Source: Streptomyces sp. NBC_00443
GTDB taxonomy: Bacteria; Actinomycetota; Actinomycetes; Streptomycetales; Streptomycetaceae
Assembly: GCF_036014175.1 (NCBI RefSeq)
Contig: NZ_CP107917.1
Location: 930,001-994,000 of the forward strand
Direction of reading: 5' to 3'
Length of the DNA stretch: 64,000 bases
Position 1 is the stretch's first letter; each line of letters starts with the position of its first letter. The notes beneath the pieces were generated by a model. That model worked only from the letters and a program-made list of their open reading frames with translations. It did not search any database and was not told the DNA's origin. Shown in pieces: positions 43,490-52,155 of this stretch. The position numbers were made by a program, and so were the translations under genes.

Positions 43490-43945
43490 TCACGTGGGGT
43501 CCGGTGCGGCCCGCCAGCCGCTCCACCGCAGGACGGTGATCACCGTCACCGGCCCTTCCGGCGGCCGCCCCTGGTAGTGGCGCGGATACTTCTGCCGCAG
43601 CGACTCGACGGCGGCTGCGTACTCCTCACGCGCCGCCCGTTCGGTGGCGTCGGGCGGCACGATCCGCGCGTCGCCGTCCGCCCGGACCCACCACAGGCGG
43701 TCCCAGTCCTCGTCGTACACGTCCGCCAGCAGGCAGACCGCCGGGTGCGCGGCGATGTTGTGCAGCCGCCTGAGCCGCTGGGACCGCTTCGGCTTGTGGT
43801 CGACGGCGGTGACGATCTCGTCGCCGCGCAGGGCGAACACGACCGGCACCAGGTGCGGCCGGCCTTCCCGGTCGACCGTCGCCAGCCGCGCCACGGGCGC
43901 CTCGGCGAACCGGCGGCGCGCCTCGTCCCGCTGCATGTCCGGCAT
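43490..43945 (-). CDS. PPOX-class F420-dependent oxidoreductase (TIGR03668-like)
   Basis: A 151-residue split-barrel flavin/F420 protein. The N-terminus has MQRDEARRRFAEAPVARLATVDREGRPHLVPVVFAL, and LRRLHNIAAHPAVCLLADVYDEDWDRLWWVRADGDARIV follows, the signature of the TIGR03668 group. Such enzymes bind F420 and can reduce small substrates. ATG 43945. Divergent from the archease-like gene across about 100 bases. Confidence 0.9.
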   Translation of the reverse strand: MPDMQRDEARRRFAEAPVARLATVDREGRPHLVPVVFALRGDEIVTAVDHKPKRSQRLRRLHNIAAHPAVCLLADVYDEDWDRLWWVRADGDARIVPPDATERAAREEYAAAVESLRQKYPRHYQGRPPEGPVTVITVLRWSGWRAAPDPT

Positions 43946-44048
43946 GTCGGCTCCCTTCGTCCCGGCGGTACGCCGCGCCCTGTGGCGGGTACCCCTATCC
44001 GTGTGGCCCTGAGCGGCCCGGACGGCATGAGCGGATCAGGTGGTGCCG

Positions 44049-44504
44049 ATGGTCGGCGACACGGACGACGACATCGAGACCCGGCGGCGCGGCGGAAGCG
44101 GGCACCGGGCGGTGCCGCACCCGGGCGACGTACGGATCGAGGCCTGGGGCGTGAGCCGTGAGCGCTGTCTGGTGGAGGCGGCTCTGGGCATGGCGGAGTG
44201 CTTCGCCGATGTGACGGCGGTACGGCCCACCTCGATGGAGCGGGTACGGCTAGCCGAGGAGGACGACGAGGGGCTGCTGACAGCCCTGCTCGACGAGGTC
44301 GTCCGCAGGCTCGACGTGGACGGCCGGGTGGCCGTCGACCTGGAGGCCGACACCGCGGACGGCGACCTCGACGTACGGATCGCGCTCGCCGAACTGGCGG
44401 ACGTGCCCGTCACTGGCGCCTCCCCGAAGGACGTCTCCTGGCACGGGCTGCACATCGGGCCGGATCCGTACGGGTGGTCGTGCGCGGTGACCGTGGACGT
44501 GTGA
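44049..44504 (+). CDS. Archease family protein
   Basis: A 151-residue protein. The opening HPGDVRIEAWG matches archease HTADVxIxAWG, and the C-terminus GASPKDVSWHGLHIGPDPYGW SCAVTVDV matches the second archease motif (written with a break; the run spans residues 125-151). Asp residues of these motifs normally bind Ca2+. Archease speeds up the RNA ligase RtcB, but no rtcB gene is in the window. ATG 44049 is preferred; GTG 44040 is possible. It could serve a distant rtcB or have another role. Confidence 0.85.
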   Translation: MVGDTDDDIETRRRGGSGHRAVPHPGDVRIEAWGVSRERCLVEAALGMAECFADVTAVRPTSMERVRLAEEDDEGLLTALLDEVVRRLDVDGRVAVDLEADTADGDLDVRIALAELADVPVTGASPKDVSWHGLHIGPDPYGWSCAVTVDV

Positions 44505-44565
44505 GGGGTCGCCCGCAGGAAGTGCGGGTCCCCCGGGAACCGCCCCACCCCCGTACGGTTGAGGC

Positions 44566-45732
44566 ATGAGCGGCGGCACGGTGACGCTGTTCGTCTGTGG
44601 TGACGTGATGCTCGGACGCGGCGTCGACCAGATCCTGGCCCGGCCCGGCGACCCGGCGCTGCGGGAGGGGTACGTCACGGACGCCCGCTCCTACGTGCGC
44701 ATGGCGGAGGCGGTGAACGGCCCGATCCCGGCGCCCGTCGATCCGTCGTGGCCGTGGGGCGAGGCGCTGCAGGTGCTGGAGTCGAGCGGCCCGGACGTGC
44801 GGATCGTCAATCTGGAGACGTCGGTCACGCGCAGCGACGCGTTCGAGCCCGGCAAGGCCGTCCACTACCGCATGCATCCTGCGAACCTGCCCGCCCTCAC
44901 CGTCGCCCGGCCCGACGTGTGCGTCCTGGCCAACAACCATGTGCTGGACTTCGGCCGCACGGGCCTGGAGGAGACCCTCGACGTGCTCCACGCAGCCGGA
45001 CTGCGCACGGCGGGCGCGGGACGGAGCGCGAAGGAGGCGTACGCGCCCGTGGCACTCCCGCTCCCCCACGGCGGCCGCGTGCTCGTCCTCGCCCTCGGCG
45101 TCAGCACGAGCGGCGTCCCGGCGGCCTGGGCGGCGACGGCGGACCGGCCCGGCGTCGCCCACGTGCCCGAGCTGTCGCATGCCGCGGCCGGCGAAGCGGT
45201 ACGGCACATACGGCAGGTGAAGCGGGCCGGCGACATCGTGATCGTCTCCGTGCACTGGGGATCGAACTGGGGCTACTCCGTCCCCCGCGACCAGCGTCGC
45301 TTCGCGCACGCCCTGGTGGAGGGCGGCGCCGACCTCGTCCACGGGCACTCCTCGCACCACCCCCGCCCCGTCGAGGTCCACCGCGGCCGGCTGATCCTGC
45401 ACGGCTGCGGCGACTTCATCGACGACTACGAGGGCATCCCCGGCTACGAGCAGTACCGCGACGACCTGCGCCTGGCCTGCTTCGTCACCCTGGCGGCGGA
45501 CACGGGTGAACTCGCCGGCCTGCGCATGGTGCCCCTGCTCGCCCGCCGCATGCGCCTGGAGCCCGCCCCGCCCGAGGACCGCGCCTGGCTGCACTCCACT
45601 GTCGACCGCATCAGCGACGGCGTCCGCCTCGCCCTCGGAGCGGACGGCGCGCTCACTCTCCCCGCAATGCCTCCAGCACATCAGCGTCGGTCAGCTGCCC
45701 GAAATCCTCGTACCACTCGCCGACCGAGCTGA
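44566..45732 (+). CDS. CapA family protein (metallophosphoesterase-like fold)
   Basis: A 388-residue CapA/PgsA-type protein. Motifs CGDVMLGRGVDQIL near the start, IVNLETSVTRSD, VLANNHVLDFGRTGLEETLDVL, VSVHWGSNWG and VHGHSSHHPRPVEVHRG carry the Asp/His metal ligands of the fold. In capsule systems CapA helps make poly-gamma-glutamate, but no other pgs genes are here; many streptomycete homologues are of unknown role. No signal peptide is obvious. The last about 27 residues are low complexity and overlap the convergent phosphoribosyltransferase by 80 bases, so the true end may be earlier. Confidence 0.88.
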   Translation: MSGGTVTLFVCGDVMLGRGVDQILARPGDPALREGYVTDARSYVRMAEAVNGPIPAPVDPSWPWGEALQVLESSGPDVRIVNLETSVTRSDAFEPGKAVHYRMHPANLPALTVARPDVCVLANNHVLDFGRTGLEETLDVLHAAGLRTAGAGRSAKEAYAPVALPLPHGGRVLVLALGVSTSGVPAAWAATADRPGVAHVPELSHAAAGEAVRHIRQVKRAGDIVIVSVHWGSNWGYSVPRDQRRFAHALVEGGADLVHGHSSHHPRPVEVHRGRLILHGCGDFIDDYEGIPGYEQYRDDLRLACFVTLAADTGELAGLRMVPLLARRMRLEPAPPEDRAWLHSTVDRISDGVRLALGADGALTLPAMPPAHQRRSAARNPRTTRRPS

Positions 45733-46294
45733 ACAGCCTCGGCTGGTGCAGGCAGACGAAGTCGTCGACCTCCCGGCGCAGTTCCTCGGCGACCTCGGGT
45801 GCGCAGACCGGTACGGCAAGCACCAGGTGCTCGGGGTGCTGGTGGCGCAGGGCGCGCAGGGCGACCCGTGCGGTCGAGCCGGTCGCGACGCCGTCGTCGA
45901 CGATCACGGCCGTACGGCCACGCAGCTCGGGAGCCGGCCGGCCCTGCCGATAGCGCTCCTCGCGCCGCCGCAGCTCGTTCTGCTCCCGCTCCACCACGGG
46001 CGCCAGGTCGGCCTCGTTCAGCCCGAGCCGCAGCAGCGTCTGCTCGTCGAAGAGCGGAGGCCCGTCGCCCGCGAGCGCGCCGACCCCGAACTCCTCGTGG
46101 AAGGGGGCCCCGATCTTGCGTACGACGAGCACATCCAGCGGGGCCTGCAGCACCCGGGAGATCTCCCGGGCGACCGCGACACCGCCACGCGGCAGCGCGA
46201 GGACCACGGGATGCGGAAGGATGCCCTTGTCCTGCCGGACACGCAGCTGCTCGGCCAGCTCCCGCCCGGCCGCTGCGCGGTCACGGAACTGCAT
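45653..46294 (-). CDS. Phosphoribosyltransferase family protein, copy 1
   Basis: About 213 residues with a type I phosphoribosyltransferase core. PRPP loop is AVIVDDGVATGSTARVALRAL (mid-protein) after VLALPRGGVAVAREISRVLQAPLDVLVVRKIG. The C-terminus ends SVGEWYEDFGQL. Such stand-alone proteins in actinobacteria are frequently found in stress islands; the base partner is unknown. ATG 46294 is chosen over the upstream in-frame Met. A second homologous gene lies at 50388. Confidence 0.9.
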   Translation of the reverse strand: MQFRDRAAAGRELAEQLRVRQDKGILPHPVVLALPRGGVAVAREISRVLQAPLDVLVVRKIGAPFHEEFGVGALAGDGPPLFDEQTLLRLGLNEADLAPVVEREQNELRRREERYRQGRPAPELRGRTAVIVDDGVATGSTARVALRALRHQHPEHLVLAVPVCAPEVAEELRREVDDFVCLHQPRLFSSVGEWYEDFGQLTDADVLEALRGE

Positions 46295-46363
46295 GGGCTT
46301 CCCCTTCCGTCCGTCGCCGCGTACCCCGCCCATCCGTGTCGGACACCCCGTCGGCTTCGGGCG

Positions 46364-46723
46364 CTACTGGATGCTCCAGCCGACGCTGCCGACGCCGGAG
46401 CTGTAGATCGCGCAGACGCCCGACGACTCGCCGTACTGGCCCGGCGCCAGCGTCACCCACTGGCCGGAGACGTCCGGGGCCCAGCCGCAGACGACCTCGG
46501 CGCGGAAGGTGACGGTGCGGTCGGTGTTGTTCTTGCAGCCCGCGATGCCGTGGTCCGGGTTGTTGTTGTGCACCCAGCCGTCGCAGTCGACGGTGCCCAC
46601 CATGACGGCGGCATCGCCGGCTGCCGCGGCCTGGGCCGGGGCTGCCAGCCCGCCGGCGGTGAGGGCCAGGGCGGAAACGGTGGTGGCGAGGCCGGCCGCG
46701 AAGATGCTCGTCCTGCGGTTCAT
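46364..46723 (-). CDS. Small secreted protein, function unknown
   Basis: A 119-residue protein with a clear Sec signal: NRRTSIFAAGLATTVSALAL then APAQA cleavage region about residue 32. The mature 85 residues contain four Cys (VDCDGW, AGCKNN, VVCGWAP, GVCAIY), likely two disulfides, and end VGSVGWSIQ. No known domain. Streptomycetes secrete many such small proteins in stationary phase. It follows the phosphoribosyltransferase in the same direction but is probably independent. Confidence 0.85.
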   Translation of the reverse strand: MNRRTSIFAAGLATTVSALALTAGGLAAPAQAAAAGDAAVMVGTVDCDGWVHNNNPDHGIAGCKNNTDRTVTFRAEVVCGWAPDVSGQWVTLAPGQYGESSGVCAIYSSGVGSVGWSIQ

Positions 46724-46832
46724 GTGTATCCCCCGTGAGGTGGTGGTCCCGTTCGGACCTGCTGCCTTCAGTCAAGGTCAGCGGGGCTCCGACGGGAACC
46801 TCAGACCTCCGAGGGTGGGGCCTGCCCCACGT

Positions 46833-47081
46833 TCACCCGTTCGCCGTGTCGGACGTGTCGGTGCTGTCGGTGCCGTTCCAGTCGTACGGACCGCCGCCGC
46901 GCCACTCGATCAGATCGGGGTCGTCGACGGCCCGGTCCTCGCCGGGCAGGCCTGCGCGGTGCACCAGGTCCATGACGTCGAACAGGCTGTACGCGGTGCC
47001 CGTCGGCTCGCCGCGGATCGTCACCTGACGCCCGCCGTCCGACGCCGGCGGCTGCACCACCACAAGGGGACGCGTGCTCAT
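46833..47081 (-). CDS. Small conserved hypothetical protein
   Basis: An 82-residue acidic protein: STRPLVVVQPPASDGGRQVT at the start, a beta-rich middle and LIEWRGGGPYDWNGTDS near the end. No signal peptide or membrane helix. I recall similar short proteins in streptomycetes but not their function. ATG 47081. It lies between the secreted protein and the PEBP-like gene on the same strand. Confidence 0.7.
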   Translation of the reverse strand: MSTRPLVVVQPPASDGGRQVTIRGEPTGTAYSLFDVMDLVHRAGLPGEDRAVDDPDLIEWRGGGPYDWNGTDSTDTSDTANG

Positions 47082-47124
47082 GCCACCACCATGCGCTCTG
47101 CGCGCCGGAAACGCAGCCCGGCCG

Positions 47125-47575
47125 TCACCGTTTGTAGAGCCCGACGAGTGTTCCGCTGGCCAGCTGCTGCTCGTCGAACACCCGGTGAGCCTCCACGGCC
47201 GAGGCCGACTCCGGTATGGAAACGGGGCCCGGGAAGGCGTACAGGCGGAAGAAGTACCGGTGCGCGTCATCGCCGACCGGGGGCAGGGGCCGCCCCACCC
47301 CGATTCGCCGTAGCCGTTGGTGTGCGGGTGACTGCCCGGGGTCGTTCCACCCGCCGGCAGCCCGTCCGCGTGCGGATCGATGCCGGTGAGCAGCCAGTGG
47401 ACGAAGGTCCCCGACGGCGCGTCCGGGTCCTCGCACAGCAGGGCCAGCTCCACCGCCTCGTCGGGCACTTTGGACCAGGCCAGCGGTGGGGAGAGGTTCT
47501 CCCTTCCAGGGCGTGCCGCCGCGGGATCATCGCGTGGTCGTCGAACGCGGAGCTCTTGAGTTCGATGTCGGTCAT
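47125..47575 (-). pseudogene. YbhB/YbcL (PEBP) family protein, two frameshifts
   Basis: A phosphatidylethanolamine-binding-protein fold of about 150 residues when repaired. The start is MTDIELKSSAFDDHAMIPRRHAL, then NLSPPLAWSKVPDEAVELALLC, FVHWLLTGIDP, and the end YFFRLYAFPGPVS with ASGTLVGLYKR, all PEBP-like. Two one-base losses break it: near 47501 (GAAGGGAGAAC needs another G) and near 47280 (TGCCCCCGG needs another C). Both lie in runs, and no stop-codon damage other than that caused by the shifts is seen, so errors are likely. Confidence 0.85.
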
Positions 47576-47662
47576 GTGCGCCGCAGTACCCGTCGGTACG
47601 CGGACCACACGCGGCGCATCCATTCGGGTGGCCGGGCGGACGCCTGCCGGGTACCGCACCGG

Positions 47663-48739
47663 TCAGTTCACCGGGGCGGCGGGCTCGGAAGTCCCCGTCA
47701 CCTCGCGCCAGGGGCGGGCCGCGCGATGGCGCCACAGTCCGCCGAGGCGATGGCAGACGGCGGCGGGCGGGATGAGGACGCTGGTCACGAGCATCGTGTC
47801 GACCTCGTACCGGGTTCGGGGCCCGGGGGCGATCCGCTTCCAGGCGAAACGGGCCGTGCCGAGGGTCCAGGCACCGGCGGCGAGGCCCGCGGCCGCGGGC
47901 CTTCGGGCCGCGAGGAGCGCACAGGCGGCGACGCCCGCCGAGGTGACCGCCGCATGAGCGCGGATACGGCCGCGCTGCGACGCCGTCTTGTACCACCAGT
48001 CGGGGCCGTGCAGCCGGACCATGAGCGCGTCGTCGGCGTTGCCGCGCTCATCGTGCAGGGAGTCCCATCGGTCGGCGGGGCGGACGGGGTGGCGGGTGGT
48101 GCGCCGGCCGCGCCGGATGCCCCAGCCGGCGTCCAGGACGCGCAGAGCGAGGTCGGTGTCCTCGTGCTGTGCGTGCCGGAAGCGTTCGTCGAAGCCGCCG
48201 ACCTCCCTCAGGACGTCGGTGCGATAGGCCATGTCGGAGGTGATCCAGCGGGCCGTGGCGAGGCCCACAATGCGGCGCTCGCAGTCGGTGGGGCGGCGCC
48301 CGCCGGGCAGGGGCACAGTGATCACGCCCTGGACGCCCGCGGTGGTCGTCGGCGCCTCGGCCAGGTCCCGCACCACCTCCTCGCACCAGTGCGGTCCCAC
48401 CTGCACGTCGTCGTCGAGGAAGACGACCCAGTCCGCGGTACGCACGCCCCACAGACCGGCGTTGCGCGCGACGGCCGGACCGTGGCCGCCGCTGCGCACC
48501 ACCGTGGTGCGGGCCCGCAGGTCGCCGAGCACGTCGAGCGGATGGCCCAGGCCACCGTGGTGCGGCACGGGGCGGTCGTCGACGAGGACGATCTCGTCCG
48601 GCGGTGGTCCGGTCGCGGCGGCGAGCGCGCCCAGGCAGTCCGCGAGCGTGTCGCGCAACAGGGTCGGCACGACCACGGCGTAGGAGAGCGGCGGCGCTGT
48701 GGGGTCCGCGCCGTCCGCCACCCGGCTCGGCCTCGTCAT
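47663..48739 (-). CDS. Glycosyltransferase family 2
   Basis: A 358-residue GT-A fold. The N-terminal Rossmann-like segment reads SYAVVVPTLLRDTLADCLGAL, with DEIVLVDDRPVPHH and the metal-binding DXD site DWVVFLDDDVQV. HEDTDLALRVLDAGW follows. The C-terminal third contains hydrophobic stretches (AAVTSAGVAACALLAARRP) and may touch the membrane. ATG 48739 follows GAGGAGGACCC. It modifies an unknown acceptor with a sugar; the neighbours give no hint of an assembly pathway. Confidence 0.9.
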   Translation of the reverse strand: MTRPSRVADGADPTAPPLSYAVVVPTLLRDTLADCLGALAAATGPPPDEIVLVDDRPVPHHGGLGHPLDVLGDLRARTTVVRSGGHGPAVARNAGLWGVRTADWVVFLDDDVQVGPHWCEEVVRDLAEAPTTTAGVQGVITVPLPGGRRPTDCERRIVGLATARWITSDMAYRTDVLREVGGFDERFRHAQHEDTDLALRVLDAGWGIRRGRRTTRHPVRPADRWDSLHDERGNADDALMVRLHGPDWWYKTASQRGRIRAHAAVTSAGVAACALLAARRPAAAGLAAGAWTLGTARFAWKRIAPGPRTRYEVDTMLVTSVLIPPAAVCHRLGGLWRHRAARPWREVTGTSEPAAPVN

Positions 48740-48779
48740 ACGAGGGTCCTCCTCTGTCGGCATCGGCCACGTCCCCCGG

Positions 48780-49670
48780 CTACGGCAGTGGCGTTCCGCC
48801 CGTCGCGTTGAGGATCTCGGCGGTGACGAAACTGGCCTCCTGGGAGGCGAGATAGACGTAGGCCGGGGCGAGTTCGGCGGGTTGTGCCGGGCGGCCCAGC
48901 GGGCTCTGCTTTCCGAACTCGACCGTGTCGGGCATCGTCGCGGGGATCAGCGGCGTCCACACCGGCCCCGGCGCGACCGCGTTGACCCGGATGCCCCGGT
49001 CGACGACCATCTGGGCCAGCCCCTGGGTGAAGGTCACGATCGCGCCCTTCGTCATCGCGTAGTCCAGCAGATGCGGACTGGGCTTGTAGGCCTGCACCGA
49101 GGTCGAGTTGATGACGCTGCCGCCCTCGCGCATGTGCGGCAGGGCGAACTTCGTCAGCCAGAACATCCCGTAGAGGTTGGTGCGCATGACCCGGTCGAAC
49201 TGCTCGGTCGTGATCGCCTCGATGCCGTCCGGCTGGGACATCTGGTAGGCGGCGTTGTTCACCAGGACGTCGATGTGCCCGAACTCCGCGACGGCGCGCT
49301 CGATGAGCGTCCGGCAGTTGTCCTCGTCCCGGATGTCGCAGGGGACGGCGACCGCCTTGCGGCCGGCGTCCTCGACGAGCCGGGACGTCTCGCGTGCCTC
49401 GTCCGCCTCCTCCTGGAGGTAGGTGAACAGCACGTCGGCGCCCTCCCGGGCGAAGGCCAGCGCCACCGCCCGCCCGATGCCGGAGTCGCCGCCGGTGACG
49501 ACGGTCTTGCGGCCGTCCAGTCGGCCGCTGCCGCGGTAGCTGTCCTCACCGTGATCGGGCGGCGGGTCCATCGGCCCGGTCCACCCGGGGTGAGGCTGGT
49601 CCTGCGCGGGGAATTCGGGCCGCGGGTGCTGGGTGGCCGGGTTCTGCCGGCTGTGCTGCGGATCGGTCAC
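48780..49670 (-). CDS. SDR oxidoreductase (GSP39-like)
   Basis: A 296-residue classical short-chain dehydrogenase with an extended N-terminus (PDHGEDSYRGSGRLDGRK) of the general stress protein 39 type. NAD(P) motif TGGDSGIG, VNNAAYQM, and catalytic YAMTKGAIV (Tyr-x3-Lys). Members of this type are stress-induced. ATG 49670. It precedes a glycosyltransferase on the same strand with 40 bases between, possibly an operon. Confidence 0.92.
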   Translation of the reverse strand: MTDPQHSRQNPATQHPRPEFPAQDQPHPGWTGPMDPPPDHGEDSYRGSGRLDGRKTVVTGGDSGIGRAVALAFAREGADVLFTYLQEEADEARETSRLVEDAGRKAVAVPCDIRDEDNCRTLIERAVAEFGHIDVLVNNAAYQMSQPDGIEAITTEQFDRVMRTNLYGMFWLTKFALPHMREGGSVINSTSVQAYKPSPHLLDYAMTKGAIVTFTQGLAQMVVDRGIRVNAVAPGPVWTPLIPATMPDTVEFGKQSPLGRPAQPAELAPAYVYLASQEASFVTAEILNATGGTPLP

Positions 49671-49750
49671 GACGGCCTCCTGACCGCTGGCGGACTCGGA
49701 CGGCTGACCGGGTTCCCGCCTCGCAGCCGCCGAAAAGCGAGGTCAGCCGG

Positions 49751-50149
49751 TCAGCCCTCTTCCCGGTCCAGCAGTGCCTTGACGCCGTGGGCCGTCAGCG
49801 CGAGCTGCTCGGGGGTGCCGGCGTCGATGACGAGGGACAGGTTGTCGGAGGGCCAGCCGTGGGCGAGGGCACCGAGTTGCACACTGCGGTGCCGGTGCAT
49901 CCGGGGCAGGGCCTGCTCCATGCGTTCCTGGGTGGTGAAGACCGGCACCAGCTCGGTCCCGTCCTCCTGCTCGAACACCGGAAGCGTCAGCGCCTTGGGG
50001 GCCGGCCCCTCCGCGTCCGCAGCCGCCGGTACGAGTACCTCGCTGTGGGCCAGCGTGCTCAGCGCCGCCTCGTCCGCGCCGTTCTCGACGACCGTGCGCA
50101 GAGCCTGCTGTGCCGCGAAGGCGCCGCTCTCGAAGTGGGGGTCAGTCAT
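49751..50149 (-). CDS. SseB-like domain protein
   Basis: A 132-residue SseB family protein. VLVPAAADAEGPAPKALTLP is followed by TELVPVFTTQERMEQALPRM and LSLVIDAGTPEQLAL, the beta-alpha layout of SseB domains. No catalytic motif is apparent. ATG 50149 chosen over the long upstream frame. It is divergent from a phosphoribosyltransferase copy 2 and may share its control. Confidence 0.85.
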   Translation of the reverse strand: MTDPHFESGAFAAQQALRTVVENGADEAALSTLAHSEVLVPAAADAEGPAPKALTLPVFEQEDGTELVPVFTTQERMEQALPRMHRHRSVQLGALAHGWPSDNLSLVIDAGTPEQLALTAHGVKALLDREEG

Positions 50150-50387
50150 GGTCCATCCCCTTGCCGTGTCGTGCCCGTCCGTCCGGTACGCGCCGCATGA
50201 TGCGGGTACCCGCTCCACCGTCCCTCATGTGTTCGCACGCCTCATGTGCGCATCGTCGCCCCCGCACTCCCCGCACTCCCCGCGCCCCCCGCACTCCCCC
50301 GGACGCTCACGTCGCGGACCGTGCGTCGTTTCACGGACCGCCGCGCCGGGAACCCGGCCCCCGCGCCGAGCGCGAGGGAGGTGCGCC

Positions 50388-51041
50388 GTGCCATTCCGCG
50401 ACCGTACCCACGCCGGACAGGCACTCGCCCTGCGGCTGGTCGAGTGGGCCGACTCCGGTGATCTGATCAATCTGCTCGTGCTGGCCCTGCCGGGCGGCGG
50501 TGTGCCCGTCGCCGCCGAAGTGGCCCGTGCCCTGCACGCTCCGCTGGACGTGCTGGTGGCCCGTGAGATCAGCACGCCCATCCAGCCGCAGACGCCGATC
50601 GGGGCGGTGGTCGCCGACGATCCGCCGCTGTACGACCGGCAGAGCCTGGCCATGATGCACCTGTCCGAGGACCGGCTCGGCGATGTCGTCGCCCGCGAAC
50701 GCAACGAGCTGCACCGCCTCGAACACGTCTACCGCGGTCGCCGCCCGCTCCCGTTTGTCGACGGCCGCACGGTCGTCCTCGTCGACGACGGCCTGTCCAC
50801 GGGCCTCACCGCCACCGCGGCACTGCGCTTCCTGCACCGCCACCGCCCGGCGCGCCTGGTCATGGCGGTCCCCGTCGGCAGCCCACGCACCCTGTCCGCG
50901 CTGCGCGCCCGGTGCGACGACCTCGTGTGCCTGGAACAGCCGGCGTCTCTCCACGCTGTCGGTGAGTGGTACGAGGACTTCGGCCGGCTCTCGGAGACAG
51001 AGCTCGCGGACATGCTGCACAGGTTTCGCGCCACGGCGTGA
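50388..51041 (+). CDS. Phosphoribosyltransferase family protein, copy 2
   Basis: A 217-residue paralogue of the gene at 45653. The PRPP loop is TVVLVDDGLSTGLTATAALR, where Leu replaces the usual Ala/Ser after the TG pair, and the early motif is LALPGGGVPVAAEVARAL rather than PRGG. The shared ending is HAVGEWYEDFGRL. GTG 50388 lies behind GAGGGAGGTGCGCC. The divergence of key residues could mean altered activity. It stands alone between SseB and PPC-domain genes. Confidence 0.88.
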   Translation: MPFRDRTHAGQALALRLVEWADSGDLINLLVLALPGGGVPVAAEVARALHAPLDVLVAREISTPIQPQTPIGAVVADDPPLYDRQSLAMMHLSEDRLGDVVARERNELHRLEHVYRGRRPLPFVDGRTVVLVDDGLSTGLTATAALRFLHRHRPARLVMAVPVGSPRTLSALRARCDDLVCLEQPASLHAVGEWYEDFGRLSETELADMLHRFRATA

Positions 51042-51057
51042 CGCGCCCCGGCGGATG

Positions 51058-51492
51058 TCATTCCGGGTCGATCAGCGCAAGTCCCAGGTCAGGCCGGTGG
51101 ATCTTCGCCAGGGCCGCCGGGCTGTCGCGGACGATCACCTCCAGGGTCGGCCACACCCGGCCCTCCAGCAGATGGCCGCCCCGCGTCGTACCGTCCGACA
51201 GGCCCAGCACGGCGTGCAGGTGAGCGGTGGGCCCGTCCTCTCCTACGGCGATGTCTCCCAGGAGGGACAGGACCTCGCACTGCTCGTCGATCCGGATGCG
51301 GCGATAGTCCTTGGCCTCGCGGTCGAACCACCCCACGACGGCCTGTGAGAAGGCCCCGACGGCCGTCACCTGCGACGCCCCGAGCCCCTGCTCCCGGGCG
51401 AAGCCGGTGATCCCGGCGAGGGCGTCCTCGCCGGGAGCCGCCACCAGGACGTACACCGATGCCGGAGAAGCCTCCACCTGTTGCCACTTCAT
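51058..51492 (-). CDS. PPC/DUF296 domain protein
   Basis: A 144-residue single-domain protein of the plants-and-prokaryotes-conserved (DUF296) fold. SVYVLVAAPGEDALAGITGFA leads into GASQVTAVGAFSQAVVGWFD and AHLHAVLGLSDGTTRGGHLLEGRVW, the conserved core with its His residues. In plants the domain accompanies AT-hook DNA binding; bacterial stand-alone forms have unknown function. ATG 51492. Convergent with phosphoribosyltransferase copy 2. Confidence 0.85.
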   Translation of the reverse strand: MKWQQVEASPASVYVLVAAPGEDALAGITGFAREQGLGASQVTAVGAFSQAVVGWFDREAKDYRRIRIDEQCEVLSLLGDIAVGEDGPTAHLHAVLGLSDGTTRGGHLLEGRVWPTLEVIVRDSPAALAKIHRPDLGLALIDPE

Positions 51493-51563
51493 GCGCCTCG
51501 GGTACCCGCATTGCGCGGTGCCACCACGCGGCGCAGGCGGGCGCTCCGTGAAAGGGTGGTGCC

Positions 51564-52136
51564 ATGACCATGGAGGTTCGCCCGGCTTCGGACTTCGAGG
51601 CCGTCCGCGCTGTGCTGGGCCCGAAGTCGCCCGGCGCGAACGTCTGTTGGTGCCTGAGCTACCGGATCCCGTCCAAGCTGAACAACGAGCTGCGGGGGCC
51701 GGCCCGCGGTGAGTACGTCGCCGAGTTGTGCCGCGCCGATCCTCCTCCCGGAGTGATCGCCTACGACGGTGACGAGGCGGTCGGCTGGGCCGCGGTGGCG
51801 CCGCGCTCGGCCACGTCCTTCGCGCGCAACCGCAAGATCCCGCACGTCGACGACCTGCCGGTCTGGTCGCTGTGGTGCATCCGTGTCCGTCCCGGCCACC
51901 GCAAGCAGGGGATCTCGCACGCCCTGATCGCCGGCGCGGTCGAGTTCGCCCGCGGCAGGGGCGCCCCGGTGGTCGAGGCGTACCCCCTCGACAACGGGGA
52001 CGCGAGGGTCGACCTGACGATGGCGTACGCCGGGATCCGGAAGAACTTCGAGCGCGCCGGCTTCGTCCACGCCGCCGACACGACCTCCGTCCTGGCCGGT
52101 CACCCCCGCATCCTCATGCGGCTCGACCTGCGCTGA
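51564..52136 (+). CDS. GNAT family N-acetyltransferase
   Basis: A 190-residue GNAT protein. MEVRPASDFEAVRAVLGP, the aromatic-rich NVCWCLSYRIPSKLNN and the acetyl-CoA loop VRPGHRKQGISHALIAGAVEFAR. The family member type with CWCLS is common in actinobacteria. Its substrate is unknown. ATG 51564 follows GGTGGTGCC; a second in-frame Met three codons on is possible. Confidence 0.9.
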   Translation: MTMEVRPASDFEAVRAVLGPKSPGANVCWCLSYRIPSKLNNELRGPARGEYVAELCRADPPPGVIAYDGDEAVGWAAVAPRSATSFARNRKIPHVDDLPVWSLWCIRVRPGHRKQGISHALIAGAVEFARGRGAPVVEAYPLDNGDARVDLTMAYAGIRKNFERAGFVHAADTTSVLAGHPRILMRLDLR

Positions 52137-52155
52137 CGGGACAGCCCTGCGGGGC

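Noticed and set aside
45653-51041. Phosphoribosyltransferase pair as part of a CRISPR or defence cassette
   Set aside because: No repeats, nuclease or reverse transcriptase genes nearby; only stress-type neighbours.
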